64,000 nt of DNA from Defluviimonas aquaemixtae (GTDB lineage Bacteria; Pseudomonadota; Alphaproteobacteria; Rhodobacterales; Rhodobacteraceae). Location: positions 806,001-870,000 of the forward strand of contig NZ_OMOQ01000001.1 in NCBI RefSeq assembly GCF_900302475.1, read 5' to 3'. The notes beneath the pieces are model-generated. The model was not told the DNA's origin, did not search any database, and saw only the letters and a program-made list of their open reading frames with translations. Both the position numbers and the translations under genes were made by a program. Shown here piece after piece: positions 56,250-64,000 of the stretch. How positions within the stretch are numbered: the first letter of the stretch is position 1; every line of letters begins with the position of its first letter.

Positions 56250-57689
56250 ATGATTTCCGCCGATTTCTCCGCAATCCTGCCCGAGGTGGTGCTGGTCGTC
56301 TACGCGATGGCGGCCCTGGTCGGGGCGGTCTATGCCGGCAAGGATGAGCTGACCGGCACGCTCACTTGGGCAACGGTCGCGATCTTCCTTGGTCTCGCGC
56401 TCTGGATCGGGCTGTCCGCGCCGGGCGACGTGGTGGCTTTCGGCGGGTCGTTCGCCGATGACGCGTTCGCGCGTTTCGCGAAGGTGACCGTGCTCCTGTC
56501 TGCGGCAGCCGTTCTCGCGATGAGCCAGGACTACATGGCGAGGCGCGGGCTTGGGCGGTTTGAGTTCCCGCTGTTGGTCGCCTTCGCGGTCGCGGGCATG
56601 ATGGTCATGGTTTCGGCGGGCGATCTCATGTCGCTATACATGGGGCTCGAATTGCAGTCGCTGTCGCTCTACGTCCTGGCCGCCTTGCGGCGTGACAGCG
56701 TGAAATCGACCGAGGCGGGATTGAAATACTTCGTCCTCGGCGCGCTGTCGTCGGGGCTTCTGCTTTATGGCGCGTCGCTGACCTACGGGTTCGCGGGCAC
56801 GACGCTCTTTTCCGGCATCATCTCGACGATCGAGGACGGGCGCGCATCCATAGGGCTGCTCTTCGGCCTTGTCTTCATGATCACGGGTCTGGCGTTCAAG
56901 GTCTCGGCCGTGCCGTTCCACATGTGGACGCCGGACGTCTACGAAGGTTCGCCGACGCCAGTGACGGCCTTTTTCGCGACCGCGCCCAAGGTCGCCGCGA
57001 TGGCCTTGTTCGCGCGGCTCGTGCACGACGCCTTCGGCGCGGCGGTCGCGGACTGGAGCCAGGTGCTGGCACTGCTCGCGGTCCTGTCGATGTTCCTCGG
57101 CGCGGTGGCGGCGATCGGCCAGCGCGACATCAAGCGACTGATGGCTTATTCCTCGATCGCGCATATGGGCTTCGCGCTCGTCGGGCTCGCGGCGGGCACG
57201 CAGTCGGGCGTGCAGGCGATGCTGATCTACATGGTCATCTACGTCGCGATGAATGTTGGCACCTTCGCCTTCATCCTGTCGATGGAGCGGGACGGCGCGC
57301 CGGTCACAGACATCAACGCGCTGAACCTCTATTCGAAACGCGAACCGGTCAAGGCTCTCGCCATGATGGTGCTTCTTTTCAGCCTCGCAGGCGTGCCGCC
57401 GATGCTGGGCTTCTTCGCGAAATACGGTGTGCTTCTGGCGGCCGTGAACGCGGAGATGGTCTGGCTTGCCGTCGCCGGTGCCGTCGCCTCGGTCATCGGC
57501 GCATTCTATTATCTGCGCATCGTCTACTACATGTACTTCGGCACCGAGACGGACGCGCTCGACAGCCGCATGGTGCCCGCGCAGTGGATCTTGCTGATGG
57601 CGTCCGCCGTCGTGATGGTCGTGGGCATCGTCAACCTCTTCGGTGTCGAAGGGGCCGCGGCGGCAGCGGCCGAAACCCTTGTCCGCTGA
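56250..57689 (+). CDS. nuoN: NADH-quinone oxidoreductase subunit N
   Basis: 479 aa, 14 TM helices, the third antiporter-like subunit. Diagnostic motifs: [39 protein letters not shown] and [18 protein letters not shown] use ATG 56250 (GAAGGA upstream); the earlier in-frame start at 56211 is inside nuoM. It overlaps birA at its 3' end if birA uses its TTG start. Confidence 0.97.
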   Translation: MISADFSAILPEVVLVVYAMAALVGAVYAGKDELTGTLTWATVAIFLGLALWIGLSAPGDVVAFGGSFADDAFARFAKVTVLLSAAAVLAMSQDYMARRGLGRFEFPLLVAFAVAGMMVMVSAGDLMSLYMGLELQSLSLYVLAALRRDSVKSTEAGLKYFVLGALSSGLLLYGASLTYGFAGTTLFSGIISTIEDGRASIGLLFGLVFMITGLAFKVSAVPFHMWTPDVYEGSPTPVTAFFATAPKVAAMALFARLVHDAFGAAVADWSQVLALLAVLSMFLGAVAAIGQRDIKRLMAYSSIAHMGFALVGLAAGTQSGVQAMLIYMVIYVAMNVGTFAFILSMERDGAPVTDINALNLYSKREPVKALAMMVLLFSLAGVPPMLGFFAKYGVLLAAVNAEMVWLAVAGAVASVIGAFYYLRIVYYMYFGTETDALDSRMVPAQWILLMASAVVMVVGIVNLFGVEGAAAAAAETLVR

Positions 57690-58452
57690 GAGGACGGAAG
57701 ATCTTTCGGCCTGGCCCGAGGGCGTGGCCCGCCATGTCCTCGACGAGGTGGACAGCACCAATTCCGAGGCGCAGCGGATCGCGCCGGGCCTGACCCAACC
57801 CACCTGGATCCTCGCGCGCCGCCAGACGGCCGCGCGCGGACGGCGCGGGCGGGCATGGATCTCTCCGCGCGGCAATTTAGCGGCGACCCTGGTGATGCGG
57901 CCCGGCGGCGAACCCGCGCATGCGGCGCTCAGAAGTTTCGTCGCGGCGCTGGCGCTTGCCGATGCGCTCGAAACGGTCGCGGGTCCGCGCGCGACGATCT
58001 CTCTAAAATGGCCGAACGACGTCCTGCTGAACGGTGGCAAGGTCGCGGGAATCCTTCTCGAAAGCGTAGGGCAGGGCGGCGGAGTCAGCCGCCTCGCGGT
58101 GGGCATCGGCGTCAACCTTGCCGAGGCGCCGCCACGCGAAGCGCTGGAGCCGGGCGCGGCGGAGCCCGTTTCGCTTCTGGGCGAGACCGGGGTTCGGGTG
58201 GAACCCGAGGAGTTCCTGACCTACCTCGCCGCCGCCTTCGCGAAGTGGGAGGCGCGGTTCGTGACCTACGGCTTTCACCCGATCCGGACCGCCTGGCTCG
58301 GCCGGGCGGCGAAGCTGGGCCAGACCATTACGGCGCGGACGGCTGCCGAGATAGTCGAGGGCACATTCGAGACGGTCGCCGAGGATGGCGCTCTGGTGAT
58401 CGCAACCGCCCGGGGGCGGCGCAACGTGCCGGCCGCCGACGTGTATTTCTGA
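57679..58452 (+). CDS. birA: Biotin-[acetyl-CoA-carboxylase] ligase
   Basis: About 257 aa. It activates biotin and attaches it to carrier lysines such as MccA K604. The BPL core includes [28 protein letters not shown] and [19 protein letters not shown]. There is no N-terminal helix-turn-helix, so it is a mono-functional group I ligase, not a repressor. The start is uncertain: TTG 57679 (overlapping nuoN by 11 bases) is preferred on domain limits; GTG 57643 and GTG 57724 are alternatives. It shares the operon with coaX and rnj. Confidence 0.92.
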   Translation: MSAERTEDLSAWPEGVARHVLDEVDSTNSEAQRIAPGLTQPTWILARRQTAARGRRGRAWISPRGNLAATLVMRPGGEPAHAALRSFVAALALADALETVAGPRATISLKWPNDVLLNGGKVAGILLESVGQGGGVSRLAVGIGVNLAEAPPREALEPGAAEPVSLLGETGVRVEPEEFLTYLAAAFAKWEARFVTYGFHPIRTAWLGRAAKLGQTITARTAAEIVEGTFETVAEDGALVIATARGRRNVPAADVYF

Positions 58453-58464
58453 GGGAGGTTGCCG

Positions 58465-59244
58465 ATGCTGCTTTGCATCGACTGCGGCAATACCAACACT
58501 GTCTTTTCGGTCTGGGACGGCGACAAATTCCGCTGTACATTGAGGACGACGACCGAGCATCAGCGCACGGCGGACCAGTATTTCGTCTGGTTCTCCACGC
58601 TCATGCAGCATCACAAGGTCCCGGTCGATATCGACGAGGTTATCATCTCTTCGACGGTGCCACGCGTCGTGTTCAACCTGCGCGTCCTCTGCGACCACTA
58701 TTTCAGCTGTCGCCCGATGGTCGTGGGCAAGCCGGACTGCGCGCTGCCCGTGGCGCCCCGGGTTGATCAGGGCACGACCGTCGGATCGGACCGGCTGGTG
58801 AACACCGTCTCTGGCTTCGACCGGCATGGCGGCGATCTGATCATCGTCGATTTCGGCACCGCGACGACTTTCGACGTCGTGGACACCGACGGCGCCTATA
58901 TTGGCGGCGTGATCTCGCCCGGGGTCAATACCTCGCTCGAGGCGCTTCACATGGCCGCCGCGGCGCTGCCGCATGTCGATGTCACCAAACCGCAATCGGC
59001 CATCGGGACCAACACGGTCGCCTGCATGCAGTCGGGCATCTACTGGGGCTATGTCGGCCTTGTCGAGGGCATCGTGCGCCTGATCCGGATCGAACGTGAA
59101 AGACCGATGAAGGTGATTGCCACTGGCGGCCTTGCCCCCCTATTCGCCCAAGGCACCGAGATATTCGACAGTGTCGAGGACGATCTGACCATGCACGGCC
59201 TCGTGCTGATCCATCGCTACAACCGGGAACGGGACACCGCATGA
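58465..59244 (+). CDS. coaX: Type III pantothenate kinase
   Basis: 259 aa. It phosphorylates pantothenate at the first step of CoA synthesis. The actin-like fold is shown by the N-terminal MLLCIDCGNTNT phosphate loop, VGSDRLVNTV and IVDFGTATTFDVVD. Type III enzymes need a monovalent cation and are insensitive to CoA feedback. ATG 58465 has GGAGG six bases upstream. The stop overlaps rnj (ATGA). Confidence 0.95.
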   Translation: MLLCIDCGNTNTVFSVWDGDKFRCTLRTTTEHQRTADQYFVWFSTLMQHHKVPVDIDEVIISSTVPRVVFNLRVLCDHYFSCRPMVVGKPDCALPVAPRVDQGTTVGSDRLVNTVSGFDRHGGDLIIVDFGTATTFDVVDTDGAYIGGVISPGVNTSLEALHMAAAALPHVDVTKPQSAIGTNTVACMQSGIYWGYVGLVEGIVRLIRIERERPMKVIATGGLAPLFAQGTEIFDSVEDDLTMHGLVLIHRYNRERDTA

Positions 59245-60920
59245 CCAAAGACCGCCTGATCTACCTGCCGCTCGGCGGGGCCGGTGAAATCGGCATGAAC
59301 GCCTATGTCTACGGCTATGGGCCGGAGGGGAACGAGCGTCTGATCGTCGTCGATCTGGGCGTGACCTTCCCCGACATGGACACGACGCCTGGCATCGATC
59401 TGATCATGGCGGACACGGCCTGGCTTCAGGACAACGCGGACCGGATCGAGGCGATCTTCATCACGCATGGCCACGAGGATCACGTGGGCGCGCTCGGACT
59501 TCTCTGGCCGAAGCTCAAGGCGCCGGTCTATGCCCGCAAGTTCACGGCAGCGCTCGCGACGCTGAAATTCGAGGAGCGGGGCCTGCCGCTCGACGAGATC
59601 AAAGTGGTCAAGCCGCGGCCCGACACGATCGAGGCGGGCCCATTCGACGTCCAGTTCGTGCCGGTCAGCCACTCGATTCCGGAAAGTTCGGCGCTTGTCA
59701 TCGACACGCCGGCGGGCCGGATCGTCCATACCGGCGACTTCAAGCTCGACGGCACGCCCATCGTGGGTGAGCCGTTCAATCCCGACGAATGGCATGCGAT
59801 CGCTAATGAAGGCTCGGGCGTGAAGGTCCTAACCTGCGACAGCACGAACGTCTTCTCGCCCAAGCCTGGCCGGTCGGAGGCGAGCCTCGCGCGGCCGCTG
59901 GCGGAGCTTATTGCCGAACAGCGCGGCATGGTCGTGGCCACGACCTTCGCCTCGAACGTGGCGCGGCTGAAGACGCTGGCCGAGGCCGGCACCGCAGCAG
60001 GCCGGTCGGTCTGCATGCTGGGCCGTGCGATGAAGAAGATGATCACGGCGGCGGTCGAGACCGGTGTTCTGACCGATTTCCCGGCGATCATCCCGCCGGA
60101 GGAGGCCGAGGCCTTGCCGCGCCAGAACCTCATGCTGATCGTGACCGGCAGCCAGGGCGAGCGCCGCGCGGCCTCGGCGCAGCTTTCCCGCGGCAAGTAT
60201 CTGGGGCTGGAGATGAAAGAGGGCGACACGTTCCTCTTTTCCTCCAAGACGATTCCGGGCAACGAGCGCGGCGTGATCCGCGTGATGAATGCGTTCTCCG
60301 AAATGGGAGTGGACGTGATCGACGACCGGGACGGGCTCTATCACGTCTCGGGCCACGCCAACCGGCCGGACCTGGAGGCGATCCACGACCTGTTGCGCCC
60401 GAGTGTCCTCCTACCGATGCACGGCGAGCACATGCATCTGCGCGAACATTGCCGGATCGGGATCGAGAAGGGGATCGCGAGCGAGCTTGCCACGAACGGC
60501 ACGATGGTCGATCTGACAGGTGAGCGCCCACGGATCGTCGAGTATATCGAGGCCGGGCGCACCTATCTCGACGGCTCGGTGATGATCGGCGCGATGGACG
60601 GCGTCGTGCGCGACCGCATCCGCATGGCGTTGAACGGCCATGTGCTGGCGACGCTGATCCTTGACGAGGAGGACCAGCCCCTGGGTGATGCCTGGGTGGA
60701 GCTGAAGGGCCTCGCCGAGCGCGGCAAGCGTGGCGCGGCGCTCGCCGAGCAGATCGAGGCGGAACTAAACGAGTATCTCGGGATGGCTGGGGCCAAGGTG
60801 CTGCGCAACGACGACAAGGTCGAGGAAGCGGTCAAGCGCATCGTCCGGCAAGTGACGATGGAAGAGATTGGCAAGAAGCCCGAGGTCACAGTTGTCACGA
60901 GCCGTCTGGTCGCCGACTAG
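59241..60920 (+). CDS. rnj: Ribonuclease J
   Basis: 559 aa. A dual 5'-3' exo- and endoribonuclease for mRNA decay and rRNA maturation. The metallo-beta-lactamase motif is THGHEDHVGAL (H76, H78, D80, H81), with further ligands in PVSHSIPESS, HTGDFKLD and the C-terminal beta-CASP part ATTFASNVARLK, TGSQGERRAA and LLPMHGEHMH. The birA-coaX-rnj order is common in alphaproteobacteria. It ends the operon at a likely hairpin. Confidence 0.95.
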   Translation: MTKDRLIYLPLGGAGEIGMNAYVYGYGPEGNERLIVVDLGVTFPDMDTTPGIDLIMADTAWLQDNADRIEAIFITHGHEDHVGALGLLWPKLKAPVYARKFTAALATLKFEERGLPLDEIKVVKPRPDTIEAGPFDVQFVPVSHSIPESSALVIDTPAGRIVHTGDFKLDGTPIVGEPFNPDEWHAIANEGSGVKVLTCDSTNVFSPKPGRSEASLARPLAELIAEQRGMVVATTFASNVARLKTLAEAGTAAGRSVCMLGRAMKKMITAAVETGVLTDFPAIIPPEEAEALPRQNLMLIVTGSQGERRAASAQLSRGKYLGLEMKEGDTFLFSSKTIPGNERGVIRVMNAFSEMGVDVIDDRDGLYHVSGHANRPDLEAIHDLLRPSVLLPMHGEHMHLREHCRIGIEKGIASELATNGTMVDLTGERPRIVEYIEAGRTYLDGSVMIGAMDGVVRDRIRMALNGHVLATLILDEEDQPLGDAWVELKGLAERGKRGAALAEQIEAELNEYLGMAGAKVLRNDDKVEEAVKRIVRQVTMEEIGKKPEVTVVTSRLVAD

Positions 60921-60978
60921 GGCAGTCACGCAAGGTCGGATTCCGCCCTCGCCCATGTCGCGGGCCGGCCAGCGGTCG

Positions 60979-60999
60979 GCGCAGCGCTGCGCTTTCCTT
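60979..60999 (+). terminator. Possible intrinsic terminator after rnj
   Basis: A 14-base perfect palindrome GCGCAGCGCTGCGC (60979-60992) is followed by TTTCCTT. It lies 58 bases past the rnj stop and 25 before the ribosome site of the next gene. Confidence 0.45.
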
Positions 61000-61024
61000 C
61001 GCGCATCCGCAGAAGGAGGTGCGC

Positions 61025-61867
61025 ATGAGCCACGACGCGCGAGAGTTGATCGATCTTGACCGATATCCGATCCACTTGGACGGGCCCGCGCGCAACGCGG
61101 TCCTCGCCCGCGTCCGAAGAGACCTGAAGGAGGATGGCTGCGCAGTCATCAAGGGCTTTCTGACCGTCAAAGGGATTGCCGAGTTGACGAATGAGGCCGA
61201 CGGCCTCGCCGATAGGGGCCACCGGAGCTTCAACCGCACCAACGTCTATTTCACCAAAGACGATCCGAATCTGCCGTCCGACGATCCGCGACGCCAGTTC
61301 TTCGACCGTTCGAACGCCTTCATTCCGGCAGACAATTTCGCGCCTCAAGGGCCGCTCAGGACAATCCACGACAGTGCGGGCTTCGATGGTTTCATCCAGG
61401 ACTGCCTGGAGGAGAAGCTGTTCTTCCGCTACGCCGACCCCTTGGCCGACGTGATCGTCAACATGGCGGAGGAGGGCAGCGGTTTCCCGTGGCACTTCGA
61501 CACGAACAACTACACCGTCACGCTCGCGATCCAGAACGCTGAGGCGGGCGGGGCGTTCGAATACGCGCCGCGCATCCGGGTGGGCGATGAGAATTTCGCC
61601 GAGGTCGCGCGCGTCTTGAACGGCACGTCCGACAAGGTGAAGGTGCTGAACCTCGAACCCGGTGACCTGCAGATCTTCCGCGGGCGCTATTCGCTTCACC
61701 GGGTCGCGCCGCTCAGGGGGCCGCGCCCGCGCTATGTCGCCATCTTCTCCTATGTCGAGGAGCCGAACATGGTCGGCGCGCCGGAACGCACCATGCAGCT
61801 TTACGGCCGCACGCTGCCCATTCATCACGAACGGGCAGGACGGCGGGCGGACAGCTACATCGACTGA
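61025..61867 (+). CDS. BesD/HalD-like Fe(II)/2-oxoglutarate oxygenase with an HxD motif
   Basis: 280 aa from ATG 61025, AGGAGG five bases upstream. The double-stranded beta-helix has H157-x-D159 in FPWHFDTNNYTVTLAIQ and H225 in YSLHRVAP; R236 in GPRPRYVAIFSY is placed to bind 2-oxoglutarate. The His-His spacing of 68 is close to that of the amino acid halogenase BesD (67, as I recall). Halogenases replace the Asp with Gly, leaving room for chloride; here the Asp is present, so hydroxylation is expected. The substrate is unknown, possibly a free amino acid. It is a single gene, convergent with rhlE. Confidence 0.75.
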   Translation: MSHDARELIDLDRYPIHLDGPARNAVLARVRRDLKEDGCAVIKGFLTVKGIAELTNEADGLADRGHRSFNRTNVYFTKDDPNLPSDDPRRQFFDRSNAFIPADNFAPQGPLRTIHDSAGFDGFIQDCLEEKLFFRYADPLADVIVNMAEEGSGFPWHFDTNNYTVTLAIQNAEAGGAFEYAPRIRVGDENFAEVARVLNGTSDKVKVLNLEPGDLQIFRGRYSLHRVAPLRGPRPRYVAIFSYVEEPNMVGAPERTMQLYGRTLPIHHERAGRRADSYID

Positions 61868-61885
61868 GGCCGAATTCGAGGCGGT

Positions 61886-63388
61886 TCAGGCTTTTTCGGT
61901 CTTCAGCCCGCGCGTCAGGAAATCCGGGACGTGGTCGCCCATGCCGACGACCGGCGCGTCGCGGTCCTCGCGGCGCTTGCGGCCATCGGACTTGCCGCCT
62001 CGGCGACCGTTCGACTTGGCGCCGTCCTTGGCTTCCTTGGCTTCCTTGGCTTCGTCACGCTCGGGCGCGTCCCGCTCCGGTTTCCGCGCTTGGGGCGCCG
62101 CCTCGACGGGAGACATGGCTGCCTCTTCGCCGTGCGGCTTGACCGGTCTGCCCTTGCGATCGTCGCGATCGCGGCCGCGGCCCTTCGCCTTGCCGTCATC
62201 CTTGCGCGCCGGTCGCTGGGCGGCCTCGCTGAGCGCGAAATCCTCTGGCGCATTGGCGCGCGGGATCGGCCGTCCGACAAGGCCCTCGATCGCGTCGATG
62301 TATTTCTTGTCCGCCGGCACGGCCAGCGTAACGGCCACGCCCTTGCGCCCCGCGCGACCCGTTCGGCCGATGCGGTGCACGTAGTCCTCGGCATGGCTGG
62401 GCGCGTCGAAGTTGAAGACGTGGCTGACCGCCGGGATGTCGAGCCCGCGCGCTGCCACGTCCGAGGCGACGAGAAATCGGATCGTGCCGTCGCGGAAGCC
62501 GTCGAGCGTGCGCGTCCGTTGGCTCTGGTCGAGATCGCCGTGAATCGGCGCCGCGTTAAAGCCATGGGATTTCATCGACTTGGCGAGAATATCGACCTCG
62601 GTCTTGCGATTGCAGAAAAGGATCGCGTTCGTGCAGGCTTCGCCCTCGGCGTTGATGACGGCGCGCAGAAGCTCTCGCTTCTGCTTGGCGCTCTGGTCCT
62701 TGCGGGTGGGCGTGATTTCGATCAGCCTCTGCTCGATCGTCTCGGACGTTGTGGCCTGGCGCGCAACCTCGATCCGGGCGGGCGTGTGCAGGAAGGTATT
62801 CGTGATGCGCTCGATCTCGGGCGCCATTGTGGCCGAGAAGAAGAGCGTCTGGCGGGTGAACGGGGTGAGCTGGAAGATCCGCTCGATATCCGGGATGAAC
62901 CCCATGTCAAGCATCCGGTCGGCCTCGTCCACCACCATGATCTGCACGCCGGTCAAGAGGAGCTTGCCACGCTCGAAATGGTCGAGAAGGCGGCCGGGCG
63001 TTGCGATCAGCACGTCGACGCCGCGGTCAATGAGCTTGTCCTGCTCACCGAAGGATACGCCGCCGATCAGGAGTGCCTTGGTGAGCTTCGTGTGCTTCGC
63101 GTAGGTGTCGAAGTTCTCCGCCACCTGCGCGGCGAGTTCCCGCGTGGGCGCAAGAACCAGCGAACGCGGCATCCGCGCCCGCGCCCGGCCGCGGCCGAGC
63201 AGAGTGATCATAGGCAGGACGAAGCCCGCGGTCTTTCCAGTCCCGGTCTGGGCGATGCCCAGCACGTCGCGGCCTTCTAGCGCCGGCGGAATCGCGCCTT
63301 CCTGGATCGGGGTTGGAGTTTCATAGCCGGCTTCGGCAATGGCTTGCAGGACCTTGGGGTCCAGCTTCAGGTCATTGAATTTTGTCAT
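61886..63388 (-). CDS. rhlE: DEAD-box RNA helicase, RhlE type
   Basis: 500 aa. ATG 63388 (MTKFNDLKLDPKVLQ). All helicase motifs are present: Q-motif (GYETPTPIQ), Walker A AQTGTGKT, PTRELAAQV, VDEADRMLD (motif II), SATMAPE (III), and HRIGRTGRAGRKG (VI). From about residue 385 the protein becomes a charged Lys/Arg/Asp/Glu tail, including KEAKEAKDGAK. RhlE remodels ribosomal and other RNAs, often in cold. The tail probably adds non-specific RNA binding. The upstream region to 63925 lacks other genes. Confidence 0.94.
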   Translation of the reverse strand: MTKFNDLKLDPKVLQAIAEAGYETPTPIQEGAIPPALEGRDVLGIAQTGTGKTAGFVLPMITLLGRGRARARMPRSLVLAPTRELAAQVAENFDTYAKHTKLTKALLIGGVSFGEQDKLIDRGVDVLIATPGRLLDHFERGKLLLTGVQIMVVDEADRMLDMGFIPDIERIFQLTPFTRQTLFFSATMAPEIERITNTFLHTPARIEVARQATTSETIEQRLIEITPTRKDQSAKQKRELLRAVINAEGEACTNAILFCNRKTEVDILAKSMKSHGFNAAPIHGDLDQSQRTRTLDGFRDGTIRFLVASDVAARGLDIPAVSHVFNFDAPSHAEDYVHRIGRTGRAGRKGVAVTLAVPADKKYIDAIEGLVGRPIPRANAPEDFALSEAAQRPARKDDGKAKGRGRDRDDRKGRPVKPHGEEAAMSPVEAAPQARKPERDAPERDEAKEAKEAKDGAKSNGRRGGKSDGRKRREDRDAPVVGMGDHVPDFLTRGLKTEKA

Positions 63389-63925
63389 CAGCGTCCATCG
63401 AATGCGGCATCGGGCCGCAAAGTTGAAGGGACGCATAGCCCGGGCGCCCCGGCGATCACCCACCGGATGTGGGTGTGCCCACGTACTGTAATTCCAGCCC
63501 AACGTCAATCAGCGCGCGAATCTCACGCCTGAACAGCGAAACCGCCCGACCTTTCCGAACGAGCGGCGTTTGGCTTGGCGCGTTTCGATTGGCATCTCAG
63601 CGGGTTGCGAGGGTCCGCCGACAGGTCCTGCTTGGACATTGGGAGTTGTGGAAATCTCCGCATAATCTGCTTAAAGATGTGTCATCGTCGGCATGCGGTC
63701 CGCAAAGATTCCGCGCAACAGTCGGCCAATTTGTGCGTGTTCGTCGACAATCGCCCTGTTTCGGTCAGATTTGCGGCTGAACGTCGGATGGCTGTTGGTG
63801 ATGCCGTGCTGGGCGTCCGCAAGGGGCAGATCGACCATCGACGCCCGGCCGCGCGTGCCGACGGCAGGAAAATGACCCCGTCGGGATACCATCGGCGGGG
63901 CGCGAGAGGCAGAAAGGCTAGGCAG
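63389..63925. other. 537-base divergent intergenic region
   Basis: It lies between rhlE and the glycosyltransferase. Short frames on both strands have no recognisable protein. Seen: a small hairpin GTGGG TGTG CCCAC near 63470-63485 and a slightly AT-rich patch near 63650-63685 that could hold a promoter. No clear promoter pair or RNA was identified. Confidence 0.45.
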
Positions 63926-64000
63926 ATGTTGCCAGTTCACGTTATCAACCTGACCCGCCGTCCGGACCGCCTGGCGGCGATTGCGGTGCAGCTCGACGAC
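63926..64000 (+). CDS. Probable glycosyltransferase family 25 (LPS-type), truncated by the window edge
   Basis: Only 25 codons are visible: MLPVHVINLTRRPDRLAAIA and five more residues. The start VHVINLTRRPDR is typical of GT25 galactosyl/glucosyl transferases for lipooligosaccharide (V-I-N-L-x-R-x-x-R). AAAGG lies about nine bases upstream of the ATG. Most of the protein is outside the window, so family assignment relies on the N-terminal motif only. Confidence 0.6.
   Translation, partial: MLPVHVINLTRRPDRLAAIAVQLDD

Noticed and set aside
61025..61867. Amino acid halogenase
   Set aside because: The metal motif is HxD, not HxG, so chloride would not fit; called as an oxygenase instead.
63671..63940. 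89-aa minus-strand frame before the glycosyltransferase
   Set aside because: No recognisable features, and it overlaps the GT25 start on the other strand.

Overview
The window is GC-rich chromosomal DNA from an alphaproteobacterium, most likely Rhodobacterales (Rhodobacteraceae/Roseobacteraceae). The evidence is the glpX-hom neighbourhood, the complete 14-subunit nuo operon with interleaved accessory frames (a DUF5337-type protein, a NuoE carrying a C-terminal helix-hairpin domain), and the birA-coaX-rnj order after nuoN. The taxonomic call is inference; there is no 16S gene here. No tRNA, IS element, prophage or CRISPR array was seen.

Region by region. 1-3.8 kb: minus-strand hom, glpX and the N-terminal part of recJ, with a small lipoprotein upstream. 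3.9-6.1 kb: a TetR regulator with its own operator, a pirin and a two-TM protein. 6.1-9.1 kb: three TadE/TadG-like genes, the last with a vWA domain. 9.5-13.8 kb: a glutamate-type dehydrogenase, a crotonase, a DMT exporter, dtd, and a small heat-shock gene behind a well-placed FNR-type box. 13.9-19.2 kb: a tight six-gene operon (27-aa TM peptide, XpaC, TelA, DUF2927 lipoprotein, SPFH-GYF_2, double zinc ribbon with TM anchor) that looks like a membrane-stress module. 19.4-29.5 kb: housekeeping genes (rluB-type synthase, tadA, exported isoaspartyl peptidase, rpmG, RNase P RNA, AmpD-like amidase, gatCA) and several small or hypothetical genes.

29.7-39.1 kb: a metallo-hydrolase, then a leucine/isovalerate catabolic operon (ivd, mccB, mccA, hmgL, liuC) interleaved with LprI-like, SNase-like, ASCH and GST genes. 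Its promoter carries the same TGAAC-N4-GTTCA palindrome found in front of the tetR gene 26 kb away, so that regulator is the best candidate for controlling the operon.

39.3-60.9 kb: nuoA-N, all on the plus strand and mostly translationally coupled. The extra genes are GFA, a 42-aa peptide, an H3TH membrane protein, DUF5337, MAPEG, DUF3291, a 56-aa peptide, a lipoprotein and a CMD-family protein. birA, coaX and rnj follow. 61.0-64 kb: a BesD-like Fe/2OG oxygenase with HxD ligands, an RhlE-type helicase, and the start of a GT25-type glycosyltransferase.

The best leads are the TelA-XpaC-SPFH operon, the two-site TetR regulon, the FNR box at hsp20, the H3TH domain duplicated between NuoE and its neighbour, and two small coupled frames in the nuo operon that are easily missed.
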